From assembly GCF_017876095.1 (NCBI RefSeq), contig NZ_JAGINM010000011.1:62001-126000 (forward strand): a stretch of DNA of 64,000 bases, written 5' to 3'. Made by a program: the position numbers and the translations under genes. Source of the stretch: Azospirillum agricola. Its GTDB lineage: Bacteria > Pseudomonadota > Alphaproteobacteria > Azospirillales > Azospirillaceae. The notes under the pieces are model-generated. The model did no database searches and was not told where the DNA came from. It saw only the letters and a list, made by a program, of their open reading frames with translations. Below, piece by piece: positions 11,087-19,663 of the stretch. The stretch's first letter is position 1; every line of letters begins with the position of its first letter.

Positions 11087-11818
11087 ATGGATGTCCTGCT
11101 CGCCTACTGGTCCCGCGCCGAACTGCTGACCAACGGCCTGATCCTGCTCCACCTCGTGGGCGCGCTGGGGGTGGGGATGCTGCTCGGCTACGAGCGCAGC
11201 TACCACGGGCGGGCGGCGGGGATGAGGACCTACGGGCTGGTCTGCCTCGCCTCGACCGCGCTGACGGTGGTCAACGCCTATCCGGGCATGTGGTACGGCG
11301 GGATGGGGCCGCAGCCCGGGGCCGGGGCGGGCGACGCGACCCGCGTCATCCAGGGCATCGTCACCGGCATCGGCTTTCTCGGCGCCGGGGTGATCATGCG
11401 GGAGGGGCTGTCGATTCGCGGCCTGTCCACCGCCGCCTCCATCTGGTGCACGGCGGCGATCGGCGTGACCATCGGCCTCGGCTTCTACCTCGTCGCCATC
11501 GGGGCGGCGCTGCTCAGCGCCTTCATCATGAGCGCGTTCCGCCGCCTGGAGACGGCGCTGCCCCACCAGACGGTGATGCACCTGACCCTGGTCTTCACCC
11601 GCGACAAGGCGCCGCCGGCCGAGGAACTGCGCGCCCGCGCCAAGGAGCAGGGCTTCGAGGTCATCGACTGGGCCTTCCATCTGAGGAACGGCAGCGGCCA
11701 GTTCGAATACCAGCTCGTGCTGCAAGCGATGGGGGCGTGCGATCCGATGAGGCTGGTCAGCGCCTTGAGCACGACCGACGCCGTGATCGAATTCCGCCTG
11801 TCCCCGTCGCGGATATGA
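11087..11818 (+). CDS. MgtC/SapB family membrane protein
   Basis: A 243-residue protein with an N-terminal membrane domain of several helices. MgtC-family motifs include LLGYERSYHGRAAGMRTYGLV, IQGIVTGIGFLGAGVIMREG and GLSTAASIWCTAAIG, where the Asp/Glu/Arg pattern of the family is kept. A soluble C-terminal ACT-like region follows from about 165. MgtC proteins act in the inner membrane in adaptation to low magnesium or acid, often through the F-type ATPase. The ATG at 11087 is preferred over an upstream TTG at 11048. It is transcribed divergently from nap across a region holding the FNR-type site. Confidence 0.85.
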   Translation: MDVLLAYWSRAELLTNGLILLHLVGALGVGMLLGYERSYHGRAAGMRTYGLVCLASTALTVVNAYPGMWYGGMGPQPGAGAGDATRVIQGIVTGIGFLGAGVIMREGLSIRGLSTAASIWCTAAIGVTIGLGFYLVAIGAALLSAFIMSAFRRLETALPHQTVMHLTLVFTRDKAPPAEELRARAKEQGFEVIDWAFHLRNGSGQFEYQLVLQAMGACDPMRLVSALSTTDAVIEFRLSPSRI

Positions 11819-11920
11819 GCGCCACGGAGATGGATCGGAATTTCATACAAGTTTAAGAAAATCCTAGGGAACGGGCGGCTATGTCAACCATGCAACGTGG
11901 CCTGGGGAGGGCGGACGGCG

Positions 11921-14002
11921 ATGGGCCGGAGGTCGGGCGGGGAGGGTGAGGGGCGAGCGGTGGCGGCGGTGCTGCGCCGCCTGACCTTCCTGTTGCTCCT
12001 TGTCCTCCTTCCGGCGCTGGGGGGCGGCGCAAGCGCGCTGGCCGACGGTGTCGGCGTCCTGCGGCTGTCGCCCGCGACCAAGGGGGTGTCGCTGTCCACC
12101 CATTTCGGCCAGCTTGTCGACCATGGACGCTCCCTGTCCTTCGAGGATGTCCTGCGCGCCGACGCCAAAGGGGAGGGCAGGGGGGAAGGCAAGGGCGACT
12201 TGGGAGGCTTCGTTCCCCGCACCGCCTTCCGGGGGGCCGGGCAGACCCGCGACATCCATTGGTACCGCTTCGACCTGCTGCGCGAACCCGGCGCGCCCGC
12301 CACCTGGATCATGGAGCTGGGCGAGGCCTACATCGACCATCTCGACCTGCATGTTCCGATCGACCCGGCCCGGCCCGCCACGGGCGCCGAGGATTTCCGG
12401 GTGATCCGCATGGGGGATTTCGTTCCCTACAGCCAGCGCCCGATGCAGAGCCGCCTGCACGCCACCCCGCTGGACTTGCCGGAAGGACGGGTCGTCACCG
12501 TCTATCTGCGCGTCGATTCGGTCAGCGCCATCACTCTGTACGGCACCTTGTGGACATCCAAGGCCTTCGTCGGCCAGCAGACCCGCACCCTGCTGTTCCA
12601 GGGGATGTTTCTCGGGGTGCTGGCGATCCTGGTGCTGGGTTACGGGGCGCTGGGCGTCATGTTGCAGGACACGGCGCTTCTCGCCTACACCGGCCACATC
12701 GCCTCGGCCCTGCTGTACTATCTGTTCGCCAACGGCATCGCCGCGGCGCTGCAACCGGACGCGCCGGGCTGGCTGATGAATCTGGAGGTCGGCGGCACCG
12801 GGCTGCTCGGCAGCGCGATGGCCTTGATCCTGTGGGACCGCCTGCTCGACCTGCGGCGGAATTTCCCGCGCCTGCACCGGGTCTACCTCGGAGCCGCGCT
12901 GTTCGCCGCGCTGCTGTCCGTGACGTCGGTGATGCCGTCGTTCTTCATGATCGCCAATCCGCTGGTGTCGCTCGTCGCCGCCATCCTCACCGCGATCAGC
13001 CTGGTGCTGATCGTCCTGCTGATCCGGCGCAACCCCCGCGACGTGATCCTGCGCTTCTATCTGGCGAGCACCCTGACCGCTGTGGTCGGCATCTCGGTGG
13101 CGCAGGCGGCGTTGCGCGGCGGCATCCCGCTCGACTGGCTGATCGTCGATCCCTACCAGCTCGGCTCGATCGTCGCCTTCCTGATCCTCGGCGCCGGCCT
13201 GACCCTGCGCATCCGCCGTCTCCAGACCGAGCGGGTCCGCGCCGAGCAGGAGACCCTCTTCGCCACCACGCGGGCGGAGGAGCAGCGCACCTTCATCGCC
13301 ATGCTGTCGCACGAGTTCCGCACCCCGCTGGCCTCCATCGACGGCGCGGCGCAGATGATCGCGCTGACCGGCGGCATCGAGGATCCGGGCGCCCTGAAGC
13401 GGCTGGACCGCGTCCGCGCCACCACGCGCAAGCTCGCCGATCTGGTGGAGATGTTCCTGTCGTCGCAGGCGCTCGACCAGGGCGCGCTGGCGCTGAACCC
13501 GGAGCCGGTGGCGCTGGGGACGGTGATCGGGCAGGCGCTCGACGGGCTGGCGGTGCCGGGGGGCGAGGCGCGGCTGACGGTGACGGTGGAGGCGCCGAAC
13601 CGGCCGTTGCGGGTCGATTCGCAGTTTCTCGGCGTGGCGGTGACCAACCTCGTGCAGAACGCGCTGCGCTACTCGCCGCCCGACACCACCGTCTTCGTCG
13701 AGGCGCGGGAGGAGGAGGGCGGTGTCGCCATCCGCGTCACCGACCACGGGCGCGGCATGAGCGCGGAGGAGGTCGCGCGCATCGGCACCATCTATTTCCG
13801 CGCCGCATCCTCGCGGGGGACCAAGGGGTCGGGAATCGGCCTCTACATGACGCACAAGATCGTCGCCGCCCATGGCGGGACGCTGACGGTGGACAGCGTG
13901 AAGGGCTCCGGCTCGGTCTTCACCATCCGGCTGCGCGACGACGTCCTGGGCGCGAAGGGGCTGGAGGGCGGCGACGCGGGGCTGCCGCTCGCCGCTCAGT
14001 AG
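11921..14002 (+). CDS. 7TM-DISM sensor histidine kinase
   Basis: A membrane histidine kinase of about 693 residues. A signal/anchor (LTFLLLLVLLPALGG) leads into a periplasmic beta-sandwich like 7TMR-DISMED2, with WYRFDLL about residue 110. Seven hydrophobic helices follow (about 220-430). A HisKA domain with MLSHEFRTPLASIDGAAQM (His near 465) is followed by a HATPase_c domain with N-box NLVQNALRYSP, GRGMS and GSGIGLYMTHKIV. A GTG at 11897 in the same frame is an alternative start. The ligand is unknown and no response regulator is adjacent. The 3' end overlaps the converging flavoprotein gene by 7 bases. Confidence 0.88.
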   Translation: MGRRSGGEGEGRAVAAVLRRLTFLLLLVLLPALGGGASALADGVGVLRLSPATKGVSLSTHFGQLVDHGRSLSFEDVLRADAKGEGRGEGKGDLGGFVPRTAFRGAGQTRDIHWYRFDLLREPGAPATWIMELGEAYIDHLDLHVPIDPARPATGAEDFRVIRMGDFVPYSQRPMQSRLHATPLDLPEGRVVTVYLRVDSVSAITLYGTLWTSKAFVGQQTRTLLFQGMFLGVLAILVLGYGALGVMLQDTALLAYTGHIASALLYYLFANGIAAALQPDAPGWLMNLEVGGTGLLGSAMALILWDRLLDLRRNFPRLHRVYLGAALFAALLSVTSVMPSFFMIANPLVSLVAAILTAISLVLIVLLIRRNPRDVILRFYLASTLTAVVGISVAQAALRGGIPLDWLIVDPYQLGSIVAFLILGAGLTLRIRRLQTERVRAEQETLFATTRAEEQRTFIAMLSHEFRTPLASIDGAAQMIALTGGIEDPGALKRLDRVRATTRKLADLVEMFLSSQALDQGALALNPEPVALGTVIGQALDGLAVPGGEARLTVTVEAPNRPLRVDSQFLGVAVTNLVQNALRYSPPDTTVFVEAREEEGGVAIRVTDHGRGMSAEEVARIGTIYFRAASSRGTKGSGIGLYMTHKIVAAHGGTLTVDSVKGSGSVFTIRLRDDVLGAKGLEGGDAGLPLAAQ

Positions 14003-14610
14003 AGAGTCTTCGGGATCCGTTCGGCGAGCGACCGTTCATAGGCCTCGCCGCCCTCGCGCCCGGCGCTGGCCTCGGCGAGCAGCGTGCCGGTCGAGGGCAG
14101 GCTGGCGCGCGGCACCTGAGTCGCCGGGTCCCACAGGTGGGAGCGCAGCAAGGCGCGGGCGCATTGGAAGAACACTGAGTCGATGGTGACGACCAGCACC
14201 GATTTCGGCGCCTTGCCGTCCACCGCGAAGGAGCCGCAGAGGTCCGGGTCGGCGTCGATCACGGCGCGGCCGTTGACCCGCAGCGTCTCGTTGACGCCCG
14301 GCACCAGGAACAGCAGCCCGACGCGCGGGTCGTGCAGGATATTGCGCAGGCTGTCGATGCGGTTGTTGCCGCGCCGGTCGGGCAGCAGCAGCGTGCGCTC
14401 GTCCGCCACGCGGACGAAGCCCGGGCCGTCGCCACGCGGCGAGGCGTCGAGCCCCTCCGGCCCGCTGGTCGCCAGAACCAGGAAGGGCGAGGCCTCGATC
14501 AGCGCGCGGTAGCCGGGGGTGAGGCTCGGGACCTCCTTGGCGATCGACGGGGCGCCGGGTTCGCCGTAGAGCGCCTCCAGCGTGGCGAGGTCGGTGATCG
14601 GACGGGGCAT
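13996..14610 (-). CDS. Pyridoxamine 5'-phosphate oxidase-like FMN flavoprotein
   Basis: A 204-residue split-barrel flavoprotein of the PPOX superfamily, resembling the MSMEG_1061-like subgroup. Diagnostic stretches are FLVLATSGPEGLDASPRGDG near residue 43, LLLPDRRGNNRIDSLRNILHDPRVGLLFLVPG, and LRVNGRA. Members bind FMN; the substrate of this subgroup is uncertain and it is unlikely to make pyridoxal phosphate. It is followed in the same direction by genes of unrelated function, and its stop overlaps the kinase gene end. Confidence 0.85.
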   Translation of the reverse strand: MPRPITDLATLEALYGEPGAPSIAKEVPSLTPGYRALIEASPFLVLATSGPEGLDASPRGDGPGFVRVADERTLLLPDRRGNNRIDSLRNILHDPRVGLLFLVPGVNETLRVNGRAVIDADPDLCGSFAVDGKAPKSVLVVTIDSVFFQCARALLRSHLWDPATQVPRASLPSTGTLLAEASAGREGGEAYERSLAERIPKTLY

Positions 14611-14624
14611 CGGGACCGGAATGG

Positions 14625-15122
14625 TTAGGGGTTCAGCCGGAAATAGACGAAGTCGATGACCGGCGCCTTCAGCCCGAACTGGCTGAGCAGGCCGTGCGCC
14701 TGACCGCGATGATGGGTCTGGTGGTTGAAGACGTGGGTCAGCACCTCGCCGAACGGCAGCTCGTAGGCGGTGCCGGCGATGTTGCGGTAGGCGAGGGGCG
14801 CCTCGAAGCGTTCCTCCGGCTGTTCGGCGACGACGCGGATGATGCGCTCGTCCTCGGCCTCGCGGGCGGCGCGCAGGTCGGCGAGGCGGTCGTGCAGGAT
14901 CTCGTCGAGCGCCGACGGCTTCGGGCCGCCGCCCTCGATGCGCTCCAGCCAGATGCGGTCGGCGACCAGGATGTGGTTCAGCGTGCCGAGGACCGAGCCG
15001 AAGAAGGCGCCGCGATCCTCGCGGGCCTGCGCGTCGGCGAGCTGCGCCGCCGTCTCGTAGAGCCGCCGGTTGGCCCAGCGGTTGTAGAGGGCGAGGCGGT
15101 CGAAATGGGCCTTGGCGTTCAT
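14625..15122 (-). CDS. DinB family protein
   Basis: A 165-residue four-helix-bundle protein. DinB-type metal ligands appear as TLNHILVADRIWLERI (His near 50) and HVFNHQTHHRGQAHGLLSQFG near 130-150. DinB/YfiT-like proteins bind a divalent metal; some are thiol-dependent transferases, but the activity here cannot be told. The N-terminus ALYNRWANRRLYE is standard for the family, supporting the start at 15122. It sits upstream of the flavoprotein gene and downstream of the DUF1801 gene. Confidence 0.9.
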   Translation of the reverse strand: MNAKAHFDRLALYNRWANRRLYETAAQLADAQAREDRGAFFGSVLGTLNHILVADRIWLERIEGGGPKPSALDEILHDRLADLRAAREAEDERIIRVVAEQPEERFEAPLAYRNIAGTAYELPFGEVLTHVFNHQTHHRGQAHGLLSQFGLKAPVIDFVYFRLNP

Positions 15123-15144
15123 GCTGGGGCTCGTCCTTGCGGTG

Positions 15145-15513
15145 TCAGGCGGGGGACCGGGCGTTGGCGGCGGCCCGGGCGGCGTAATCCCGCAGATGCT
15201 TGGCCTCCACGTCCGCGACGCTTTGGAGCTTGATGTGGCGGCGGAACTTCCCGCTGCCTTCCAGAACGCCCCGTGGGTCGTCGAGGTCGCATCCCCGGCT
15301 GAACTCCAGCGAGACGTGCCCCTTGTAGGCGAACACGCCGCCGAACGGGGCGGAGCCTTCGAACATCACGCCGCCGTACTTCACGCTCTCCGTGACGCCG
15401 GGAACCGCCGCGCGGACGGCCTGACGCACGGCCTGCACGACGGCATGAATCAGCGCGTCGTTTTCGCCGATGCGCGCGACCAGGGCCTCGACGGCGTCAC
15501 CCTTGCCCGCCAT
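15145..15513 (-). CDS. DUF1801 domain protein
   Basis: A 122-residue protein matching the DUF1801 (YdhG-like) fold: ESVKYGGVMFEG near 42, VFAYKGHVSLEFSRGCDLDDP, and LEGSGKFRRHIKL. These small proteins resemble the iron-chaperone/frataxin-like group, but their function is not established. It ends 22 bases before dinB and starts 12 bases after the FtsK-type gene stop, so the three may be cotranscribed. Confidence 0.85.
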   Translation of the reverse strand: MAGKGDAVEALVARIGENDALIHAVVQAVRQAVRAAVPGVTESVKYGGVMFEGSAPFGGVFAYKGHVSLEFSRGCDLDDPRGVLEGSGKFRRHIKLQSVADVEAKHLRDYAARAAANARSPA

Positions 15514-15525
15514 GCCGCTTCCGCC

Positions 15526-17559
15526 CTAGACGCCGGCGCGCTTGGCCGACAGGCCGGCGCTGGACAGCAGGACCTCGCGCTTGCCCTGGTGGTTGGCCGG
15601 GCCGACGACGCGCTCCGTCTCCATGCGCTCGACCAGACGGGCGGCGCGGTTGTAGCCGATCTGGAGCTGGCGCTGGATGAAGCTGACCGACACCTTGCCC
15701 TCGCGCACCACGAGGTTGACCGCCTGCATGTAGAGGTCGTCGCCCGACAGGCCGCCGCCGCCGCCCTCGTCGTCCTCGACGGCCGCCGCCTCCTCCTCTT
15801 CCTCGGTGATGGCGGTGACGTAGTTGGGGGCGCCCTGCGCCTTGACGTACTGGACGATCTCCTCGACCTCGGCGTCGGAGACGAAGGGGCCGTGGACGCG
15901 GGTGATGCGCCCGCCGCCCTGCATGTAGAGCATGTCGCCCTGGCCGAGCAGCTGCTCCGCCCCGGCCTCGCCGAGAATGGTGCGGCTGTCGATCTTCGAC
16001 GTCACCTGGAAGCTGATACGGGTCGGGAAGTTGGCCTTGATGGTGCCGGTGATGACGTCGACCGACGGGCGCTGGGTCGCCATGATCAGGTGGATGCCGG
16101 CGGCGCGCGCCATCTGCGCCAGACGCTGGATCGCCGCCTCGATCTCCTTGCCGGCGACCAGCATCAGGTCGGCCATCTCGTCGACGATGACCACGATGTA
16201 GGGCAGCGGCGTCGGCTCCTGCGGGGTCATGTCGAAGACGTTTTCCGGCTCGCCGGCCGGCGTCGCGCGGCGCGGCATCTTCTCGCCGGCCGCGATCATC
16301 TCGGTCATCCGGGCGTTGTAGCCCTCGATGTTGCGGACGCCGAGCTTGGACATCGCCTCGTAGCGGCTCTCCATCTCGCGCACGGCCCAGCGCAGGGCGA
16401 CCACGGCCTTCTTGGGGTCGGTGACGACGGGGGTCAGCAGATGCGGGATGCCGTCATAGACAGACAGCTCCAGCATCTTGGGATCGACCATGATGAAGCG
16501 GCAGCGCTCCGGCGGCAGCCGGTAGAGCAGCGACAGGATCATCGTGTTGATCGCCACCGACTTGCCCGAGCCGGTCGTGCCGGCGACCAGCAGGTGCGGC
16601 ATGCGGGCGAGGTCGGCGACGATCGGCTCGCCGCTGATGTCCTTGCCGAGTCCGATGGCGAGCTGGGCGTTGGTGTTGCGGAAGGCGTCGTGGTCGAAGC
16701 TCTCGCGCAGATAGACCATCTCGCGCACCGGATTCGGCAGCTCGACTCCGATGACGCTGCGGCCGGGGACGATGGCGATGCGGGCGGTGACCACGCTCAT
16801 CGAGCGGGCGATGTCGTCGGTCAGGTTGATGACGGTGGCCGACTTGGTGCCGGGCGCCGGCTCGAATTCGTAGAGCGTCACCACCGGGCCGGGGCGCACG
16901 TCCATGATCTCGCCGCGCACGCGGAAATTCTTCAGGACGGTTTCCAGCATCCGCGCGTTGCGGGCCAGCAGCGCCTCGTCATGCTGCTGCGGCGGGCGCG
17001 GCGGCGGGCTCTGGAGCAGCGTCACCGCCGGCAGCGAATAGACCGTCGGGTAGCCGTCCGCGTCCTCCGGGGCTTCCGGCGCGGTGCCGGCCCCGATGCC
17101 GGTTTCGGCGGTGTCCGCGTCCGCCACCATGTCGGCGTCCCCGGCGGCTTCCCCGGCGGCGTCCCCTGCGGCTTCGGTCTCCGCCGCCGCCTCGGTCTCC
17201 GCGATGTCCGGCTCCGCCCCGGCGTCGGCGCTCTCCGGCGTTGGGGCCGCCGTGGCCGGTGCCGCGACCGCTGACTCGGTCGGCTCGCGCGCCTCGTAGG
17301 CCCACTCGACCCCCGACAGGAAGGCGAAGCCGGCGACCACCGCCAGCGCCTCGTCGGACAGGTTGGTGGAATAGACGGTGCCGGCGCGCGGCGTGCCCGG
17401 CAGCACCTCGACGTCCCACATCACGCGGCCCTCGCCGCGCGCGTTGGGGACGAGGTTGAAGGGGCGGCCGTTCAGCGCGCACCACAGGTTGAATTCGTCG
17501 GCGGTGACGACGCCGGACTGGGTCGGGGGGGCGGCGAGGTGCGGCATACGCGGCGTCAT
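15526..17559 (-). CDS. FtsK/SpoIIIE-type DNA translocase lacking membrane domain
   Basis: A 677-residue DNA translocase. The motor has the Walker A box GTTGSGKS near residue 330, FIMVDPKMLELSVYDGIPHL, Walker B YIVVIVDEMADLM, and MATQRPSVDVITGTIKANFP. The C-terminal winged-helix gamma domain (about 605-665) includes VSVSFIQRQLQIGYNRAARL, the KOPS-reading module. Unlike canonical FtsK there are no N-terminal transmembrane helices. Instead residues 1-80 are a small soluble region (EFNLWCALNGRPFNLVPNAR) followed by an Ala/Glu-rich linker. The start overlaps the stop of the PAS gene by four bases (ATGA), implying translational coupling. Confidence 0.9.
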   Translation of the reverse strand: MTPRMPHLAAPPTQSGVVTADEFNLWCALNGRPFNLVPNARGEGRVMWDVEVLPGTPRAGTVYSTNLSDEALAVVAGFAFLSGVEWAYEAREPTESAVAAPATAAPTPESADAGAEPDIAETEAAAETEAAGDAAGEAAGDADMVADADTAETGIGAGTAPEAPEDADGYPTVYSLPAVTLLQSPPPRPPQQHDEALLARNARMLETVLKNFRVRGEIMDVRPGPVVTLYEFEPAPGTKSATVINLTDDIARSMSVVTARIAIVPGRSVIGVELPNPVREMVYLRESFDHDAFRNTNAQLAIGLGKDISGEPIVADLARMPHLLVAGTTGSGKSVAINTMILSLLYRLPPERCRFIMVDPKMLELSVYDGIPHLLTPVVTDPKKAVVALRWAVREMESRYEAMSKLGVRNIEGYNARMTEMIAAGEKMPRRATPAGEPENVFDMTPQEPTPLPYIVVIVDEMADLMLVAGKEIEAAIQRLAQMARAAGIHLIMATQRPSVDVITGTIKANFPTRISFQVTSKIDSRTILGEAGAEQLLGQGDMLYMQGGGRITRVHGPFVSDAEVEEIVQYVKAQGAPNYVTAITEEEEEAAAVEDDEGGGGGLSGDDLYMQAVNLVVREGKVSVSFIQRQLQIGYNRAARLVERMETERVVGPANHQGKREVLLSSAGLSAKRAGV

Positions 17560-18185
17560 GCCGAGGCTCCCGGCTTCTGTTCGGTGTTCTGGTCGGTGTC
17601 TTGATCGGCGGCGGGCGGCTGGTCGGCCGGCGCATCGGGCGCCATCTCCGGCGCCATCTCCGGCGAGGGAGAGCCGCCGGCCGGCGGGCTGTCGGCCGGA
17701 GGGGTGGCCCCCGGCGGGGGCGCGGCCGGGCGGGCGGTCACCTCGTAGGCGGCGACCAGCAGCTTGTCGATGGTGGCGCCGTCGCTCGACATCGGCAGCA
17801 CCAGCCGTTCCCAGCTCCGGGTCCGGCCGGCGAATTCGGCGGTGTAGACGCGGGCCACCGGCCGCCGTTCCCGCCGCACCGTGTCGTATTCGGGTTGCAG
17901 GATGGCGCGCTGCTCCGCCGGCAGGACGTCCACCGTCGCCCCCAGGCGCGAATGGCCGAAGGCGGCGGCCAGCGCCTTGCCGTAATAGGAATAGACGAAG
18001 GCCCCGCCGTCGCCGACGTCGTCGCCGATCACCTCGAAGACGACGATGTTGTCCTTCCACGGACGCAGGTCGGCCGGGGCGATGCTGGTCGGCGACGGAG
18101 GCCGGCCGCCGGTGGATTTGGTAAGCCAGAAATCGAGCAGGCCGCTGAGATACGGCGTCGCCAGCTCGGTTCTTTCCTTTGTCAT
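17556..18185 (-). CDS. PAS_5-type sensory domain protein
   Basis: A 209-residue single-domain protein. LLDFWLTKSTGGRPPSPTSI near residue 17 is the entry motif of alphaproteobacterial PAS_5 proteins. The PAS fold follows (VFEVIGDDVGDGGAFVYSYYG) and ends with RSWERLVLPMSSDGATIDKLL. Residues 165-209 are a Pro/Ala-rich tail. It overlaps the translocase gene by four bases, so both are made from one message. A link between a sensory domain and DNA translocation is suggested only by this coupling. Confidence 0.8.
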   Translation of the reverse strand: MTKERTELATPYLSGLLDFWLTKSTGGRPPSPTSIAPADLRPWKDNIVVFEVIGDDVGDGGAFVYSYYGKALAAAFGHSRLGATVDVLPAEQRAILQPEYDTVRRERRPVARVYTAEFAGRTRSWERLVLPMSSDGATIDKLLVAAYEVTARPAAPPPGATPPADSPPAGGSPSPEMAPEMAPDAPADQPPAADQDTDQNTEQKPGASA

Positions 18186-18307
18186 CGATGATCGCAGCAG
18201 GACGGGCGGCGCCCCGGGTGCGTGACGCCGCGGGAGCTTTCATGGACCGCCCGAACCATACCCGCAAGCAACCCCGCCACGCAACCGCAAGGGCTTACCC
18301 CGAACGG

Positions 18308-18335
18308 GCGGCCCGGCCGGTGTCCGCCGGGCCGC
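18308..18335. terminator. Hairpin between msrA and the PAS gene
   Basis: A 10-bp perfect stem, GCGGCCCGGC with GCCGGGCCGC and an eight-base loop, lies 38 bases after the msrA stop codon. No clear T-run follows on the minus strand, so terminator activity is uncertain. Confidence 0.4.
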
Positions 18336-18372
18336 GGCCTTTATGCCGCACCTTTCGGGGTCTGCTCCCTTG

Positions 18373-19014
18373 TTACGCGGCGCAGCTCACCCCGGTGCCG
18401 CCCAGGCCGCAATAGCCGCCGGGGTTCTTGTGGAGATACTGCTGGTGATAGCCCTCGGCGTAATAGAAGGGCGGCGCCTCGCGGATTTCCGTGGTGACGG
18501 GGCCGTAGCCGGCGGCCTTCAGCCGCTGCTGGTAGGCGTCGCGCGTCGCCTGGGCCGCCTCCAGCTGCGCCGCCGTGTGGGTGTAGATCGCCGAGCGGTA
18601 CTGGGTGCCGACGTCGTTGCCCTGGCGCATGCCCTGGGTCGGGTCGTGCGCCTCCCAGAAGGCGCGCAGCAGCGTGTCGAGGCTCACGACCGCCGGGTCG
18701 TAGACGACGCGCACCGCCTCGGTGTGGCCGGTGCGGCCGGAGCAGACCTCCTCGTAGGTCGGGTTGGGCGTGTGGCCGCCCTGGTAGCCGACCGCCGTCA
18801 CCCAGACGCCGGGGATCTGCCAGAACTTGCGCTCCGCCCCCCAGAAGCAGCCGAGCCCGACATCCACCACCTCCAGCCCGGCAGGGTAGGGTGGTTTCAG
18901 CGGGTTGCCGTTGATCGCGTGGCGGTCGGGAACCGGGATCGGTTCGCTTCGGCCGGGAAGCGCCTCGTCCGGTCCCGGCAGGGTGGCCGGCTTGCGCAGA
19001 AACTGCCCCAGCAT
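18373..19014 (-). CDS. msrA: Peptide-methionine (S)-S-oxide reductase
   Basis: MsrA reduces methionine-S-sulfoxide in proteins. The active-site motif GCFWGAERKFW is near residue 56, and CSGRTGHTEAV and FWEAHDPTQGMRQGNDVGTQYRS follow. The C-terminal resolving cysteines are in GGYCGLGGTGVSC. The 213-residue length matches the E. coli-type long form. The ATG at 19014 gives MLGQFLRKPATLPG, a usual N-terminus; further upstream sequence is unlike the family. Confidence 0.96.
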   Translation of the reverse strand: MLGQFLRKPATLPGPDEALPGRSEPIPVPDRHAINGNPLKPPYPAGLEVVDVGLGCFWGAERKFWQIPGVWVTAVGYQGGHTPNPTYEEVCSGRTGHTEAVRVVYDPAVVSLDTLLRAFWEAHDPTQGMRQGNDVGTQYRSAIYTHTAAQLEAAQATRDAYQQRLKAAGYGPVTTEIREAPPFYYAEGYHQQYLHKNPGGYCGLGGTGVSCAA

Positions 19015-19177
19015 GCTGGTCTCCGTTCCGATGGATGGTGCGATGGGATGACCCCTAATGTCGGATCGCCGCAACCCGGAAGCAAGCCCGAGCGGGGCGG
19101 TCGGGAATCGGCCGGGAACCTTGGGGCCGGGTCCGGCTGTTCATCTGGAAACAGCCTTCTTTGCGGAGACGATGATC

Positions 19178-19642
19178 ATGGCCACCACCCAGCCCGTCAG
19201 CGACGCGACCCTCCAATCCCTGATCGAGCAGGGCCGCCGTTCCGGCAACCGCCTGGGCGCCGAGGCGCTCGGCGCCGCCCTGCCGATCGAGACGATGACC
19301 CCGGAGGAGATCGCCGCCGCCGTCGAGCGCATCGAGGCCGCCGGGGTCGAGGTCGAACTGGACGATTCCCGCCTGATGCGCTCGCGCGGCGCGCCGTCCG
19401 GCGACTACCGGCGCGGGGACGGCGTGGTGGACATCGCCAGCCCGGCCGCCCCGGCGGTGTCGGCCCCCGGTGCGGTGCCGTCGCGCCATGGCTGGGCCGA
19501 CGACATCGCCGCCGGCGCGTCGCATGGCGCCCACGGCCATGGCGCCTCGCCGACCTGGACGCGCGACGGGGTGGAGATGTTGCCGCTGGCGAGCCTCGCC
19601 GGGGTGGCGATCGTGCTGCTCATCGCGTTGGGCGGCCACTGA
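19178..19642 (+). CDS. Tail-anchored protein with sigma-70 region 1.1-like domain
   Basis: A 154-residue protein. Residues about 8-60 (SDATLQSLIEQGRRSGN, then ALPIETMTPEEIAAAVERIE and GVEVELDD) follow the pattern of sigma-70 region 1.1, the autoinhibitory domain at the RpoD N-terminus. No other sigma region follows. A linker rich in Ala, Gly and His leads to one hydrophobic helix (LPLASLAGVAIVLLIALGG) at the extreme C-terminus, predicting a tail anchor. A GGAG sits 9 bases before the ATG at 19178, which is preferred over the ATG at 19172. The function is unknown; the region 1.1 resemblance is my pattern match. Confidence 0.65.
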   Translation: MATTQPVSDATLQSLIEQGRRSGNRLGAEALGAALPIETMTPEEIAAAVERIEAAGVEVELDDSRLMRSRGAPSGDYRRGDGVVDIASPAAPAVSAPGAVPSRHGWADDIAAGASHGAHGHGASPTWTRDGVEMLPLASLAGVAIVLLIALGGH

Positions 19643-19663
19643 CCGTTGCGATGAGGCCGCCGC

